From an uncultured Actinomycetales bacterium (GTDB lineage Bacteria > Actinomycetota > Actinomycetes > S36-B12), in the NCBI GenBank assembly GCA_913063435.1, contig CAJXYI010000015.1:1-51414 (forward strand): 51,414 bases of DNA, given 5' to 3'. The notes beneath the pieces are model-generated. The model was not told where the DNA came from. It ran no database searches and worked only from the letters and a program-made list of their open reading frames with translations. This document shows, piece after piece, positions 1 through 7,231 of this stretch. Within the stretch, counting starts at the first letter, position 1; every line of letters begins with the position of its first letter. A program made the translations under genes and the position numbers.

Positions 1-1317
1 GAAGCGGTGCAACCACCCCATCCCCGGAGCTATCCCCGAGGCCGCCGGGGCCGCCGGGTCCGCCGGGTCCGCCGGGTCGGCAGTCTCAGACCCGATGAGG
101 TCGTCGGCGTCGATGTGTACCGAGATGCGCGGTCGGGCCCCGTTGGTGGTCGGCAACCCATCCGGTCCGGTGGCGGCGGTGGCGAGGTCGAGCAGGCGGC
201 GCAGCGCTTCGACGTTGCGTTGACCGATCGTGCGACCAGCTCGGGCGGGATCGGCATGCGGATCATCAGGTGCCGGTTCCCCCGAACCACCATCATCGAC
301 ACCGGCACTTGTCGCACCACCGCTTGTCACACCACCGCTTGTCACACCACCGCTTGGCCCACCACCGCTTGTCACACCACCGTCTGTCACACCACTGCTA
401 AGACGACCCGAACTTGCACCTGACGGCCCGTCAGGTGCAAGTTCGGGTCGTCTTAGCAGTGGGTTCCCCAGGTCACTGTCACCATCACCATCACTGTCAC
501 TGTCAACGTCATCTGCCGCGTCAGTGTCATCTGCAGTGTCGGTTCCGGCATCAGCATCGGGTTCCGCATCGGGCTCGGTGTCGGTGGTGACACCGGCGCG
601 CCGTGCTGCTTCCAACGCTTGGATAAACAGCGCCCCGGTGACCGGGTCCAACAGGCCGGCGACGTGGACGTACCCGTCCAGGGTCGCTACCGCGTCGAGG
701 AACACCCGGCGTTGCTTCTTCGCCTCGATGTCATCGACCAGATCCGGATCCAACCGGTGGGCGAACTCGACCAGGCACGCCTGGAAACCCCGCGGGGACA
801 ACTCTCGGGCCCAGGCCAGGATGTGGGCATCGGCAGCATCGAGGAGCACCCCGATCCGGTCATACCTGCGGCGCACCCGCCGCCACACACTCACATGCGC
901 CTGGGACACCTCACCCGCAGCGGCGGCCTCATCCAGCAGGGCATGCCCGCGCATGAAGGCCCCGTTAGCGAGCAGTTCCTTGACCACCACCGGCGCCTCC
1001 GTGGTGGACCCGGCCAGCCAGGCCGCTGCCGTGCGCCCACCACCGGTGGACGCCCATTGGGCTGAACATGCCATCGCATCGAGTGAACGGGCCGTGAGTG
1101 CCTCCACGCGGCGGTGCACCCCCAGCACCTGATGCGCCCACGACAGGTGATCACCCCCGGCCCGCTCGGCTGCCGGAATCGCCGCCAGCGCGGTCAACTG
1201 GGCCTCGATGATCGCCAACCGATCCGCCGCCGACACCCCACCACCAGGCACCCCATCAGCCACGCCCGGACCAGCTGGATCGGGGATCTCGGGATTCGGC
1301 ATATGCGGGATCGACAT
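1..1317 (-). CDS. DUF222 (13E12-repeat) HNH endonuclease-like protein, truncated by window edge
   Basis: The minus-strand frame opens at ATG 1317 (a second in-frame ATG is at 1302) and stays open to base 1, so the C-terminus is missing. Residues about 20-170 have the helical pattern of the DUF222 domain of actinobacterial 13E12-repeat proteins (RSLDAMACSAQW, TAAAWLAGST). Such proteins usually carry an HNH nuclease motif near the C-terminus, which would lie outside the window, so nuclease activity cannot be judged. From about residue 225 the chain becomes low-complexity: an Asp/Ala/Ser-rich acidic part, then residues about 286-309 encoded by a perfect palindrome, then SGGVT-type pentapeptide repeats. 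A more ordinary folded sequence (RRLLDLATAATG) follows. The family is often multicopy in actinobacteria and its role is unclear. Confidence 0.85.
   Translation of the reverse strand, partial: MSIPHMPNPEIPDPAGPGVADGVPGGGVSAADRLAIIEAQLTALAAIPAAERAGGDHLSWAHQVLGVHRRVEALTARSLDAMACSAQWASTGGGRTAAAWLAGSTTEAPVVVKELLANGAFMRGHALLDEAAAAGEVSQAHVSVWRRVRRRYDRIGVLLDAADAHILAWARELSPRGFQACLVEFAHRLDPDLVDDIEAKKQRRVFLDAVATLDGYVHVAGLLDPVTGALFIQALEAARRAGVTTDTEPDAEPDADAGTDTADDTDAADDVDSDSDGDGDSDLGNPLLRRPELAPDGPSGASSGRLSSGVTDGGVTSGGGPSGGVTSGGVTSGGATSAGVDDGGSGEPAPDDPHADPARAGRTIGQRNVEALRRLLDLATAATGPDGLPTTNGARPRISVHIDADDLIGSETADPADPADPAAPAASGIAPGMGWLHRF
306..395. repeat. 15-bp in-frame tandem repeat (six units) inside the DUF222 gene
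   Basis: Units of the form cgcttgtcacaccac start at 306, 321, 336, 351, 366 and 381. Units 321 and 336 and unit 366 are identical; the others differ at one to three bases. On the minus strand they encode SGGVT-like pentapeptides in the linker of the DUF222 protein. The period is a multiple of three, so copy-number change would keep the reading frame. Confidence 0.9.
392..462. repeat. Perfect 71-bp palindrome inside a coding sequence
   Basis: Arms 392-426 and 428-462 are exact reverse complements (35 bp each) around one central base (427). I checked base by base; the match stops at 391/463. It lies in the open frame of the DUF222 gene and encodes about 24 residues of low-complexity linker next to the pentapeptide repeat. 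Transcribed, it would fold into an extremely stable hairpin. No transposase or flanking target duplication was seen. Confidence 0.9.
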
Positions 1318-1596
1318 GAGCGGTAGGCAACCTTTCGTCTCGACCGTCATCACGCGACGGTCTCGAAACGGGTTCCCTCTCGGATTCGCACCCACCCGAT
1401 TCACCAGTACTGAACGTATGTACTAATCCAATCATGGGGGTCTGACAAACACAAGGACAAAACACCGATTCCGGCATGTCTTTCCTGGGAAAAGCCTGTG
1501 AGGAAAACCACTGCAGCGCAACATTTTCACCCATGCCACTCGCACCCCAGGACATGCCGTGAAACCTCCCGACACCACTCGGTTAGCGTTCAGGCC
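1318..1596. other. Intergenic region between divergent DUF222 and acetyltransferase genes
   Basis: This 279-base gap contains no convincing gene. It holds the leader of the DUF222 gene with a short inverted repeat (1342-1348 with 1356-1362), a widely spaced 9-bp inverted repeat (1472-1480 with 1551-1559), and at its right end the -10 box of the acetyltransferase gene. Confidence 0.6.
1584..1589 (+). promoter_or_regulatory. -10 box (TAGCGT) of a leaderless acetyltransferase transcript
   Basis: TAGCGT ends seven bases before ATG 1597. That places a transcription start at or next to the start codon. This decides the start, because there is no Shine-Dalgarno sequence. Confidence 0.55.
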
Positions 1597-2124
1597 ATGC
1601 CATCGTCATCGGTGAACTCGCAGAGCTCACCCGGCCCTATCCGCCCGGCCGTTCCGTGCGATGTCGCCGACATCCTGCGACTCATCATCGAACTTGCCGT
1701 GTACGAGAAGGAACCGGATGCGGTGCAGACCAGCGAAGCGGATCTGCACAGGGCGCTGTTCGGCGAGAACCCCCAGGTGTTCGCCCACGTAGCCGAACAT
1801 GATGGCGAGGTGATCGGTTTCGCCCTGTGGTACGTCAACTTCTCCACGTGGACCGGCAAGCATGGGATCTGGCTCGAGGATCTCTACGTCACCCCCGAGC
1901 GCCGCGGTGCGGGGCTGGGCAAAGCGCTGCTCGCTGAACTCGCCCGCATCTGCGTCGAGCGAGGTTACACACGTCTGGAGTGGTGGGTTTTGGACTGGAA
2001 CTCACCCGCCATCGGGTTCTACGACTCCCTAGCAGCCCACTCGATGGACGAGTGGACCGTGCGGCGCCTCGACGGCGAAGCGCTGGCCAACCTGGCCGGG
2101 TTATCCACGCGCAATTCCACATGA
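1597..2124 (+). CDS. GNAT N-acetyltransferase (diamine/spermidine acetyltransferase-like)
   Basis: 175 residues, a single GNAT domain. The acetyl-CoA binding stretch ERRGAGLGKALL (R/Q-x-x-G-x-G/A) follows the beta-strand IWLEDLYVTP, and the C-terminal part WWVLDWNSPAIGFYDSL matches the SAT1-like diamine acetyltransferases, where a conserved W-N-x-x-A-x-x-F-Y is found. The reaction would be transfer of acetyl from acetyl-CoA to an amine, perhaps a polyamine; the substrate is not certain. The frame extends upstream to 1498, but ATG 1597 is preferred because a TAGCGT -10 box sits seven bases upstream and family similarity begins just after it. It stands alone, divergent from the DUF222 gene. Confidence 0.85.
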   Translation: MPSSSVNSQSSPGPIRPAVPCDVADILRLIIELAVYEKEPDAVQTSEADLHRALFGENPQVFAHVAEHDGEVIGFALWYVNFSTWTGKHGIWLEDLYVTPERRGAGLGKALLAELARICVERGYTRLEWWVLDWNSPAIGFYDSLAAHSMDEWTVRRLDGEALANLAGLSTRNST

Positions 2125-2210
2125 ACGCGCATCCACCACCTCCCCTGGCCTAACCTGCCCTCTATCTGCACTGCACGAACGCAGGACGGCCTGAAGGGGA
2201 TGAGACGTCG

Positions 2211-3173
2211 ATGGGTCGACAGCGAGGATGGGTATCGATCGCAGCCTTCAGCGCGGGTGCGCTGACTTTGGGGGCGCTCACCGCACCGGTCTCCCTGGCT
2301 CAATCATCAGCAGCCGGGGCATCTGCGGAATCAACAGCGACTGAGTTCGATCCAACCTCGTCCTCTCCCCAGGTGCTGTTCGTCACGGACGTTCCCCGGG
2401 CGCGGATCATCAAAACAGTCGACGAGGTGCGCCTGAGCCTGCCCGCGCGTGCATCGATGACCTGGTTCAGCGATCGACCCGAGCGACATACGGGTCGCAC
2501 CAACCTGCGCCAGTTGGTCAGCACGTGGTCGGCGGTGGGTTTCGACAGCGAACCGCCGAATGCTGCCCTCGTCCTCACCGACCGCCGCGGTCGAGAGCGC
2601 ATCCATGTGGTGACGTTGCGCGACCCACGCCGAGTCGGCAGTTGGATCCACATGACCGTCACCATCGTCGACGATGAAGCCGAAGCCGGGTACTCGAACA
2701 TCCACGGCCTGAAGGCCGGCCGATATACCCGCGCGCAGATGTTCATCGATGACGCGGCGAATCCGCCGTGTCCCACTCTGGTGACGACTGCGACAAGCTG
2801 CATCATGACCGGCCAACCGGTGGCATTCCGATCCATGACCTCAACCGAGGTCGGCACGGTGACCGGGTGCGGTGTCGGTGCGAGCGGGCTCATAGACTGG
2901 CAAATCCAGGCGAGCGGACTCAATGTGGCCAATGGTCGGATCGTGCACGACGAAGGACTGTTCGCCAACGGGCGCGGCCTGTCCAGTTGCAGCACGGACG
3001 GTCCGGTGGACATCGTCACGGTGTTCCCGAGCGCGAGCGCGCGGACCTACAACCAGATCACGATCGTCAATCAGTCCTCCATCGCGGGCGAATCGACGAT
3101 GGGCCCCGGTGGCGCACCCTCGAACCCCTCCTTCAGCCCGACCCTGCTGTCCTATTCCCTCAGCGACGAATGA
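2211..3173 (+). CDS. Secreted protein of unknown function (WF-DRP motif family)
   Basis: 320 residues. The N-terminus is a signal peptide: basic start MGRQR, a hydrophobic stretch to about residue 28 and a likely cleavage near SLAQS. The mature part has the pattern MTWFSDRPERHTGRT followed by a W-x4-F and PPNAALVL, a pattern I associate with uncharacterised secreted bacterial proteins. The second half contains four cysteines (NPPCPTL, TSCIM, TGCGVG, SSCSTDG), which could form two disulfides outside the cell. ATG 2211 has an AAGGGGATGAG ribosome-binding site upstream. No catalytic motif was recognised and no neighbour suggests a role. It is convergent with the membrane protein gene at 3174. 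Confidence 0.75.
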   Translation: MGRQRGWVSIAAFSAGALTLGALTAPVSLAQSSAAGASAESTATEFDPTSSSPQVLFVTDVPRARIIKTVDEVRLSLPARASMTWFSDRPERHTGRTNLRQLVSTWSAVGFDSEPPNAALVLTDRRGRERIHVVTLRDPRRVGSWIHMTVTIVDDEAEAGYSNIHGLKAGRYTRAQMFIDDAANPPCPTLVTTATSCIMTGQPVAFRSMTSTEVGTVTGCGVGASGLIDWQIQASGLNVANGRIVHDEGLFANGRGLSSCSTDGPVDIVTVFPSASARTYNQITIVNQSSIAGESTMGPGGAPSNPSFSPTLLSYSLSDE

Positions 3174-3602
3174 TCAGGCCGCGGGTCGCGCAGGCAGGTG
3201 CGCCCGGTACCAGTCCTGGGCCGACGAACTCAGGTTGGCAGCCAGGACAGCGATGGAGATCGCCAAGGTGATCCAGCCATAGATATGCCCGAGTCTGAAC
3301 ATCGAGAACACGATGTTGAGCATGGCCAGGAGAGAGATCGTCATCCCCGCGCCATAGTCGCCGCGGTAGGCCATCCGGGCGACCCAGGCGAAGCCGATGA
3401 CCAGGATGAAGTCCAAACTCGCGTTGACGATCCAGTACCAGTCGTTGACCGGCGAACCGAACAGCAACTGCACCTGCTCGGGGCGGAAGAGCATCGTCAG
3501 ATTGATGACAACGCCGACGGCGTACATGAACGCCCCGAAATACATCATGGCCGAGGCAAAAACGACCGACTTGGGGCGTTGAGCCTCCGTGGTCATGGAC
3601 AT
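3174..3602 (-). CDS. Small four-helix integral membrane protein, unknown function
   Basis: 142 residues with four hydrophobic segments (about 14-36, 55-75, 82-105, 108-130), so probably a four-pass membrane protein. The start at ATG 3602 is chosen because AGAAGGAGA stands just upstream; the frame continues farther but without family support. The C-terminal half (MLNIVFSMFRLGHIYGWITLAIS) resembles small actinobacterial membrane proteins of DUF7144 type, but I cannot confirm membership. The next gene upstream on the same strand (4093-3656) is another small four-helix membrane protein, so the two may form a pair. No function is assigned. Confidence 0.75.
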   Translation of the reverse strand: MSMTTEAQRPKSVVFASAMMYFGAFMYAVGVVINLTMLFRPEQVQLLFGSPVNDWYWIVNASLDFILVIGFAWVARMAYRGDYGAGMTISLLAMLNIVFSMFRLGHIYGWITLAISIAVLAANLSSSAQDWYRAHLPARPAA

Positions 3603-3655
3603 CGAGTTCTCCTTCTCGCGCGGTTGGGGTTCATCCCCACGTGCGTGCCTGCAGC

Positions 3656-4093
3656 CTAGGCGGTCGCGTCGCCCATCTCCTGAGTGACACCACGGCTGAG
3701 CAGTGCGATGGTGGCAGCCCCGGCGACAGCGACGATGGTGATACCGGCGATCCGTGGGCCCGTCTCGGTGGAGAACGCCAACGGGCCACCGATGACGAAG
3801 GCGATGAGTTGCGCGAGCACTGCTGGAGCGCGCGCGGGGCGGCGAGCCTGCCAGAGGCCACGCGCGGTGAACGCCAGCGCGATGCCGAATCCCGTGAAGA
3901 TCACGATCTCCAGCACGACGGCGGGCACATTCGACACCTCTTCGGGACCGGTGATCCCGAATCGCGCCACCTCGATGATGAGAAGGATTCCGTAGACGAT
4001 CAGAGCGAGGGCTTGAGCTGCGACGAGAGGCGCACTGATCCGCAATCCCCAACTGACCGGCCATCGATCGAGTCGGGAGGAGTCGGATCGCAC
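3656..4093 (-). CDS. Four-helix integral membrane protein, unknown function
   Basis: 145 residues, GTG start at 4093. Hydrophobic segments lie at about residues 18-38, 57-78, 90-106 and 113-133. The loop after helix 2 is basic (ARGLWQARRPARAPA), suggesting that it faces the cytoplasm. It resembles short actinobacterial membrane proteins of unknown role. A TAGTCT -10 box (4105-4100, minus strand) sits six bases before the GTG, implying a leaderless transcript. The gene is divergent from the lipid kinase at 4110 with only 16 bases between starts. The next gene downstream on the strand starts 53 bases after its stop. Confidence 0.75.
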   Translation of the reverse strand: MRSDSSRLDRWPVSWGLRISAPLVAAQALALIVYGILLIIEVARFGITGPEEVSNVPAVVLEIVIFTGFGIALAFTARGLWQARRPARAPAVLAQLIAFVIGGPLAFSTETGPRIAGITIVAVAGAATIALLSRGVTQEMGDATA

Positions 4094-4099
4094 CCGATA

Positions 4100-4105
4100 A
4101 GACTA
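4100..4105 (-). promoter_or_regulatory. -10 box (TAGTCT) of the leaderless membrane-protein gene
   Basis: Read on the minus strand, TAGTCT is six bases before GTG 4093. It overlaps the region where the plus-strand -10 of the divergent lipid kinase must lie (TAAGAC at 4098-4103, a weaker match). Confidence 0.5.
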
Positions 4106-4109
4106 GGCC

Positions 4110-5114
4110 GTGGCACCGCGAAGTAGCCTCATGCGGGTGCGCGGCCTGCTGGTAGTCAATCCCCAGGCTACGACGACCTCACCTCGGACCGCCGACATCA
4201 TCGTGTCCGCACTCTCAGCCCAACTCGATCTCGACGTCGTCCCGACGGCTCATCGCGACCATGCGCGCGAGCTCGGCGAACGAGCCCGCAGCGAGAACCT
4301 CGATGTCATCGTCACGTTCGGCGGTGATGGCACCGTCAACGAGGTGGTCCATGGACTGATGGCAGGGATCGACGGATCGACCCCCCGAGAATCCGACACG
4401 GGGCCGATCCTCGCGCCGGTTCCCGGTGGCAGCGCCAACGTCTTCGCCCGCGCCCTCGGCCTGCCCCGGAACCCGGTGGAGGCTGCCGGAGAGATCCTGG
4501 CCAGCCTCCGGGCCGGTTCCACTCGCCGGATCGGGCTCGGACGCACCGTGGTCACCGATGGGGCCCGCCGGGAATCCGTGCGTTGGTTCACCGCCAATGC
4601 CGGTCTGGGGATCGATGCCGGAGTGATCGAAGCGATGGAGTCTGCGCGCGCCGAGGGTCTCACCGCCTCCCCCACACGGTATCTGCGCACGGCGGTGCGT
4701 CAGTTCTTCACCGGTACCGACCGCCACCAGCCGGCATTGACCGTGCAGCGCGGCGATGAGGTGGTCGAGGGGGTGTTCTGGGCGATCGTGCAGAACACGT
4801 CGCCGTGGACCTATCTGGGAGCGGTTCCCATCGATGCCTGTCCGGATGCCTCCTTCGACACGGGGCTGGATCTCTTCGCGCTGCGGCGGATGGGATTGTT
4901 CACCGCCACCCGGGCCGCACGGCGGCTGCTATCCAATTCCCGGGCAGGCTCTACCAAGCGCAGCATCACGGTGTGGCATGACACCCAGGCCCTCGCCATG
5001 ACCGCGGAGCCCGCAGTCGTCATGCAAGTCGACGGCGAACTCATCGGACCGGTCATTGCTGCCCGCTTCACCTCGGTGCCCGACGCCGTCACCACCGTCC
5101 TCTCCCGCCCATAA
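4110..5114 (+). CDS. Diacylglycerol kinase-family lipid kinase
   Basis: 334 residues. The DAGK catalytic domain begins at RGLLVVNPQA and contains the nucleotide-binding signature TFGGDGTVNEVVHGL and the substrate-side motif PVPGGSANVFARALGLP. The C-terminal half has the usual beta-sandwich ending with a MQVDGEL stretch. The enzyme would phosphorylate diacylglycerol or a related lipid using ATP at the cytoplasmic membrane. The start is GTG 4110, or ATG 4131 which begins closer to the conserved domain. GTG is kept because the likely promoter leaves no room for a leader. The homologous position next to whiB1 in mycobacteria also holds a DAGK-domain protein, so this neighbour pair looks conserved. 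Confidence 0.88.
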   Translation: MAPRSSLMRVRGLLVVNPQATTTSPRTADIIVSALSAQLDLDVVPTAHRDHARELGERARSENLDVIVTFGGDGTVNEVVHGLMAGIDGSTPRESDTGPILAPVPGGSANVFARALGLPRNPVEAAGEILASLRAGSTRRIGLGRTVVTDGARRESVRWFTANAGLGIDAGVIEAMESARAEGLTASPTRYLRTAVRQFFTGTDRHQPALTVQRGDEVVEGVFWAIVQNTSPWTYLGAVPIDACPDASFDTGLDLFALRRMGLFTATRAARRLLSNSRAGSTKRSITVWHDTQALAMTAEPAVVMQVDGELIGPVIAARFTSVPDAVTTVLSRP

Positions 5115-5145
5115 ATCCGATATCCGGACGATCTTGCGACACTGC

Positions 5146-5161
5146 TGTGATGCAAATGACA
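5146..5161 (+). promoter_or_regulatory. CRP/GlxR-like site upstream of whiB1
   Basis: TGTGA-N6-TGACA differs at one position from the CRP consensus TGTGA-N6-TCACA. It lies about 185 bases before the whiB1 start. Mycobacterial whiB1 is known to be controlled by a cAMP-responsive CRP, which makes the match plausible but not proven. Confidence 0.35.
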
Positions 5162-5345
5162 GTCTTCGTGGGTTTTTCTGCGACGGTTCGCCTTGTGGGG
5201 CGCTGCTGGGCGTGTCACCCTAGAGGACGTCGACTTCGCACGTGGGGTCGGCCTCGCGTTCGCTACCGGATCCGTCCGGGTCCCCGACTCGCGGGACTCA
5301 CGCGAACGACATCGACCGCGCACACCGCGCACTGAGGAGGACCGC

Positions 5346-5600
5346 ATGGACTGGCGTCATCGTGCCGCCTGCCGTGACGAAGATCCCGAGCTGTTCTTCC
5401 CCATCGGCAACACCGGCCCCGCCCTGCTCCAGATCGAAGAGGCCAAGGCCGTCTGCCGTCGCTGCGACGTCATCGATGAGTGCCTGGCATGGGCGCTGGA
5501 ATCCGGACAGGATGCCGGCGTCTGGGGCGGTCTGAGCGAGGACGAGCGCCGGGCGTTGAAGCGGCGCAACGCGCGCCTGCGCGCCCGCACCACCGCCTGA
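5346..5600 (+). CDS. whiB1: WhiB-family iron-sulfur transcriptional regulator, WhiB1 type
   Basis: 84 residues. Four cysteines (C9, C37, C40, C46) in the order C...CxxCx5C would ligate a [4Fe-4S] cluster. GVWGGLSEDERR is the Wbl signature turn, followed by a basic tail (LKRRNARLRAR) that binds DNA. WhiB1 proteins interact with the primary sigma factor and respond to nitric oxide through the cluster. The start ATG 5346 has a strong GAGGAGG site nine bases upstream; the frame extends further but without similarity. The long leader (231 bases after the lipid kinase gene) includes a CRP-like site. The gene is convergent with the PdtaS-type kinase, as in mycobacteria. Confidence 0.95.
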   Translation: MDWRHRAACRDEDPELFFPIGNTGPALLQIEEAKAVCRRCDVIDECLAWALESGQDAGVWGGLSEDERRALKRRNARLRARTTA

Positions 5601-5625
5601 CCGCGCAATCGCCTGATCACCTGAC

Positions 5626-7095
5626 CTAGCCTCGAGGAATCGGGGCATCGTCGGCGTCCCACCTGATCGACGCCACCGTTCCGCCGGCATGACCTTCGTT
5701 ATCCGAAATCTCCACGCTGCCGCGCAGGTCCTCCTCGATCAGACTCCGCACGATCTGCAGACCCAATCCCGGGGTGTGATCAGCCGGGATTCCGATCCCA
5801 TCGTCGACCACCTCGATACGACACTCAGCTCCGGTGCGGGTCAGCGTGCGTCGAGCATTCACGCGCACGCTCGTCGCGCGAGCATGCTCCATCGCATTGG
5901 CCAACAGTTCCGAAACCGCCATCGCGACCGGTCCCGCGACGTCGCCGGGAATCTCCCCCAGTTCGGATGTCACCTCGATGCGGGGCGAGGCCACGCCGGC
6001 TGCGGAAGACACCTGCTCGCTGAGGTCGACGAGTCGCGTGAGCACCTCATCCATTGCGACATCCTCACCCGGGGACACTGCCAGGATGTCGTGCACGGCG
6101 GCGATCGCGGCTACTCGACGGCCGGCTTCGGTGAGAGCGTCGCGAGCCTCCGGAGCCTGAACTCGACGCGACTGCAATCGCAGGAGTGCGGCAACCGTCT
6201 GCAGATTGTTCTTCACCCGATGGTGCACCTCGCGCAGCGCAGCGTCCTTGCTCAGTAGTGCGCGATCCCGCGAGCGCAGGTCGGTCACATCGCGCACACA
6301 GATCAACGCTCCCGTCCGCCGTCCATGCTCGAGCAGCGGCCAGGTAGAGATCACCAGACTTCCCTGGGCTCCTTCCACCTCCGTCATGCCGGCGACCCGC
6401 CCGCTGGCGAGTGGGGCCACGCCAGCGTCCACCGGACCAGCCCGGTGGGTCAGCCGCACGACGGTGCGAGCCAGATCCGCACCCACCAGGTCGGTAGCCA
6501 AGCCCAACCGCCGAAAGGCCGACACCGCATTGGGGCTGGCCCGTTCGACACGACCATCGGCATCGACGGTGATCACACCATCACCCACCCGTGGCGCCAG
6601 CCGGGCGCTGACGCCGATGCCGGCGCCGGGAGGCGGGAACGTTCCGGCAGCCAGCATGTCGAAGAGCACACTCGACACCCGGGCGTAGACCTCTTGGAAC
6701 AGACCTGCATTCGTCGATTCAGCGTGGCGAGCCACGACTCCCACGATGCGCGCATCGACTCCGGGCACCGCGATGGCTCGCGGATTACGGGGATGACCGG
6801 GGTCACGGGGATCACCGATGATGCCGCCGCTCATCGCACGATCCACATCGGGCATGCGACCCTTCGGGGTGAACCGACCGATCACCTCCTCCGGCAGGGT
6901 GGTCGGTGCCGTCGTGGGTCGCACATGGGCTGCCGCCACGAAGCCGGCACCGTTCCATGTGGGCAACCACAGCACGAGATCCGCCTGGCTCAGATCCGCC
7001 AGGACCCCCCATGCCTGAGTCACCGCGCCGATGCGTGCGACGTCCGCATCGGTGGCATCGGTGCGTTCCCGCGCGATGCTTTCCGGGCTGGCCAT
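5626..7095 (-). CDS. pdtaS: PdtaS-type sensor histidine kinase (GAF-PAS-HisKA_2-HATPase)
   Basis: 489 residues, no membrane segment, so a soluble kinase. Residues about 5-150 are the GAF-like N-terminal domain (PTWNGAGFVAAAHVRPT), about 170-275 a PAS domain ending in VRDVTDLR. The HisKA_2 motif EVHHRVKNNLQTVAALL carries the phospho-accepting histidine (His291 or His292), and the ATPase domain has N (SELLANAMEHA) and G (VVDDGIGIP, GLGLQIV) boxes. In mycobacteria PdtaS phosphorylates the RNA-binding antiterminator PdtaR; no such regulator is encoded here. ATG 7095 is chosen: a TAGCCT -10 box lies seven bases upstream, implying a leaderless message. Confidence 0.92.
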   Translation of the reverse strand: MASPESIARERTDATDADVARIGAVTQAWGVLADLSQADLVLWLPTWNGAGFVAAAHVRPTTAPTTLPEEVIGRFTPKGRMPDVDRAMSGGIIGDPRDPGHPRNPRAIAVPGVDARIVGVVARHAESTNAGLFQEVYARVSSVLFDMLAAGTFPPPGAGIGVSARLAPRVGDGVITVDADGRVERASPNAVSAFRRLGLATDLVGADLARTVVRLTHRAGPVDAGVAPLASGRVAGMTEVEGAQGSLVISTWPLLEHGRRTGALICVRDVTDLRSRDRALLSKDAALREVHHRVKNNLQTVAALLRLQSRRVQAPEARDALTEAGRRVAAIAAVHDILAVSPGEDVAMDEVLTRLVDLSEQVSSAAGVASPRIEVTSELGEIPGDVAGPVAMAVSELLANAMEHARATSVRVNARRTLTRTGAECRIEVVDDGIGIPADHTPGLGLQIVRSLIEEDLRGSVEISDNEGHAGGTVASIRWDADDAPIPRG

Positions 7096-7102
7096 GGCGA
7101 GC

Positions 7103-7108
7103 AGGCTA
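7103..7108 (-). promoter_or_regulatory. -10 box (TAGCCT) of the histidine kinase gene
   Basis: On the minus strand TAGCCT ends seven bases before ATG 7095. It shares the TA at 7107-7108 with the plus-strand -10 box of the divergent small peptide gene. Confidence 0.5.
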
Positions 7109-7112
7109 CGCT
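7107..7112 (+). promoter_or_regulatory. -10 box (TACGCT) of the 27-residue peptide gene
   Basis: TACGCT ends seven bases before GTG 7120, the spacing of a leaderless transcript. It overlaps the opposite-strand -10 box of the kinase gene by two bases. Confidence 0.45.
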
Positions 7113-7119
7113 GCCGCCC

Positions 7120-7203
7120 GTGAACAATCGAACCTTCGTCACGGTCGTCGCGGGAATCCTGGTCGCCGCCCTCCTGGTCAGCGTGGTGACGCTGTTCATC
7201 TAG
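7120..7203 (+). CDS. Putative 27-residue single-span membrane peptide
   Basis: GTG 7120 to TAG 7203 encodes MNNRTFVTVVAGILVAALLVSVVTLFI: a short polar N-terminus and one hydrophobic segment long enough to cross the membrane. The gene begins seven bases after a TACGCT -10 box, so a leaderless message is likely. It is divergent from the histidine kinase (24 bases between starts) and 28 bases upstream of the TPP enzyme gene. Codon choice (GTC, GTG, CTG, GCC) is like that of real genes here. No known family was recognised. It might be a regulatory or stress peptide, or a chance frame; conservation would decide. Confidence 0.5.
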   Translation: MNNRTFVTVVAGILVAALLVSVVTLFI

Positions 7204-7217
7204 GACCGGGGTTCATC

Positions 7218-7223
7218 TAGGCT
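7218..7223 (+). promoter_or_regulatory. -10 box (TAGGCT) of the TPP enzyme gene
   Basis: TAGGCT ends eight bases before ATG 7232. There is no Shine-Dalgarno sequence, so a leaderless message is likely. Confidence 0.45.
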
Positions 7224-7231
7224 CGGGACGC

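Noticed and set aside
306-395. Regular 15-bp repeats resembling a CRISPR array
   Set aside because: Repeats are contiguous with no spacers and encode a pentapeptide repeat in frame.
1472-1559. 9-bp inverted repeat (CGGCATGTC...GACATGCCG) as ends of a mobile element
   Set aside because: Too short, no direct target repeat and nothing encoded between; likely chance.
3603-4064. Upstream extension of the 142-residue membrane protein into a 296-residue protein
   Set aside because: The extension is an Arg/His-rich shadow of the neighbouring membrane protein gene; ATG 3602 has a strong ribosome-binding site.
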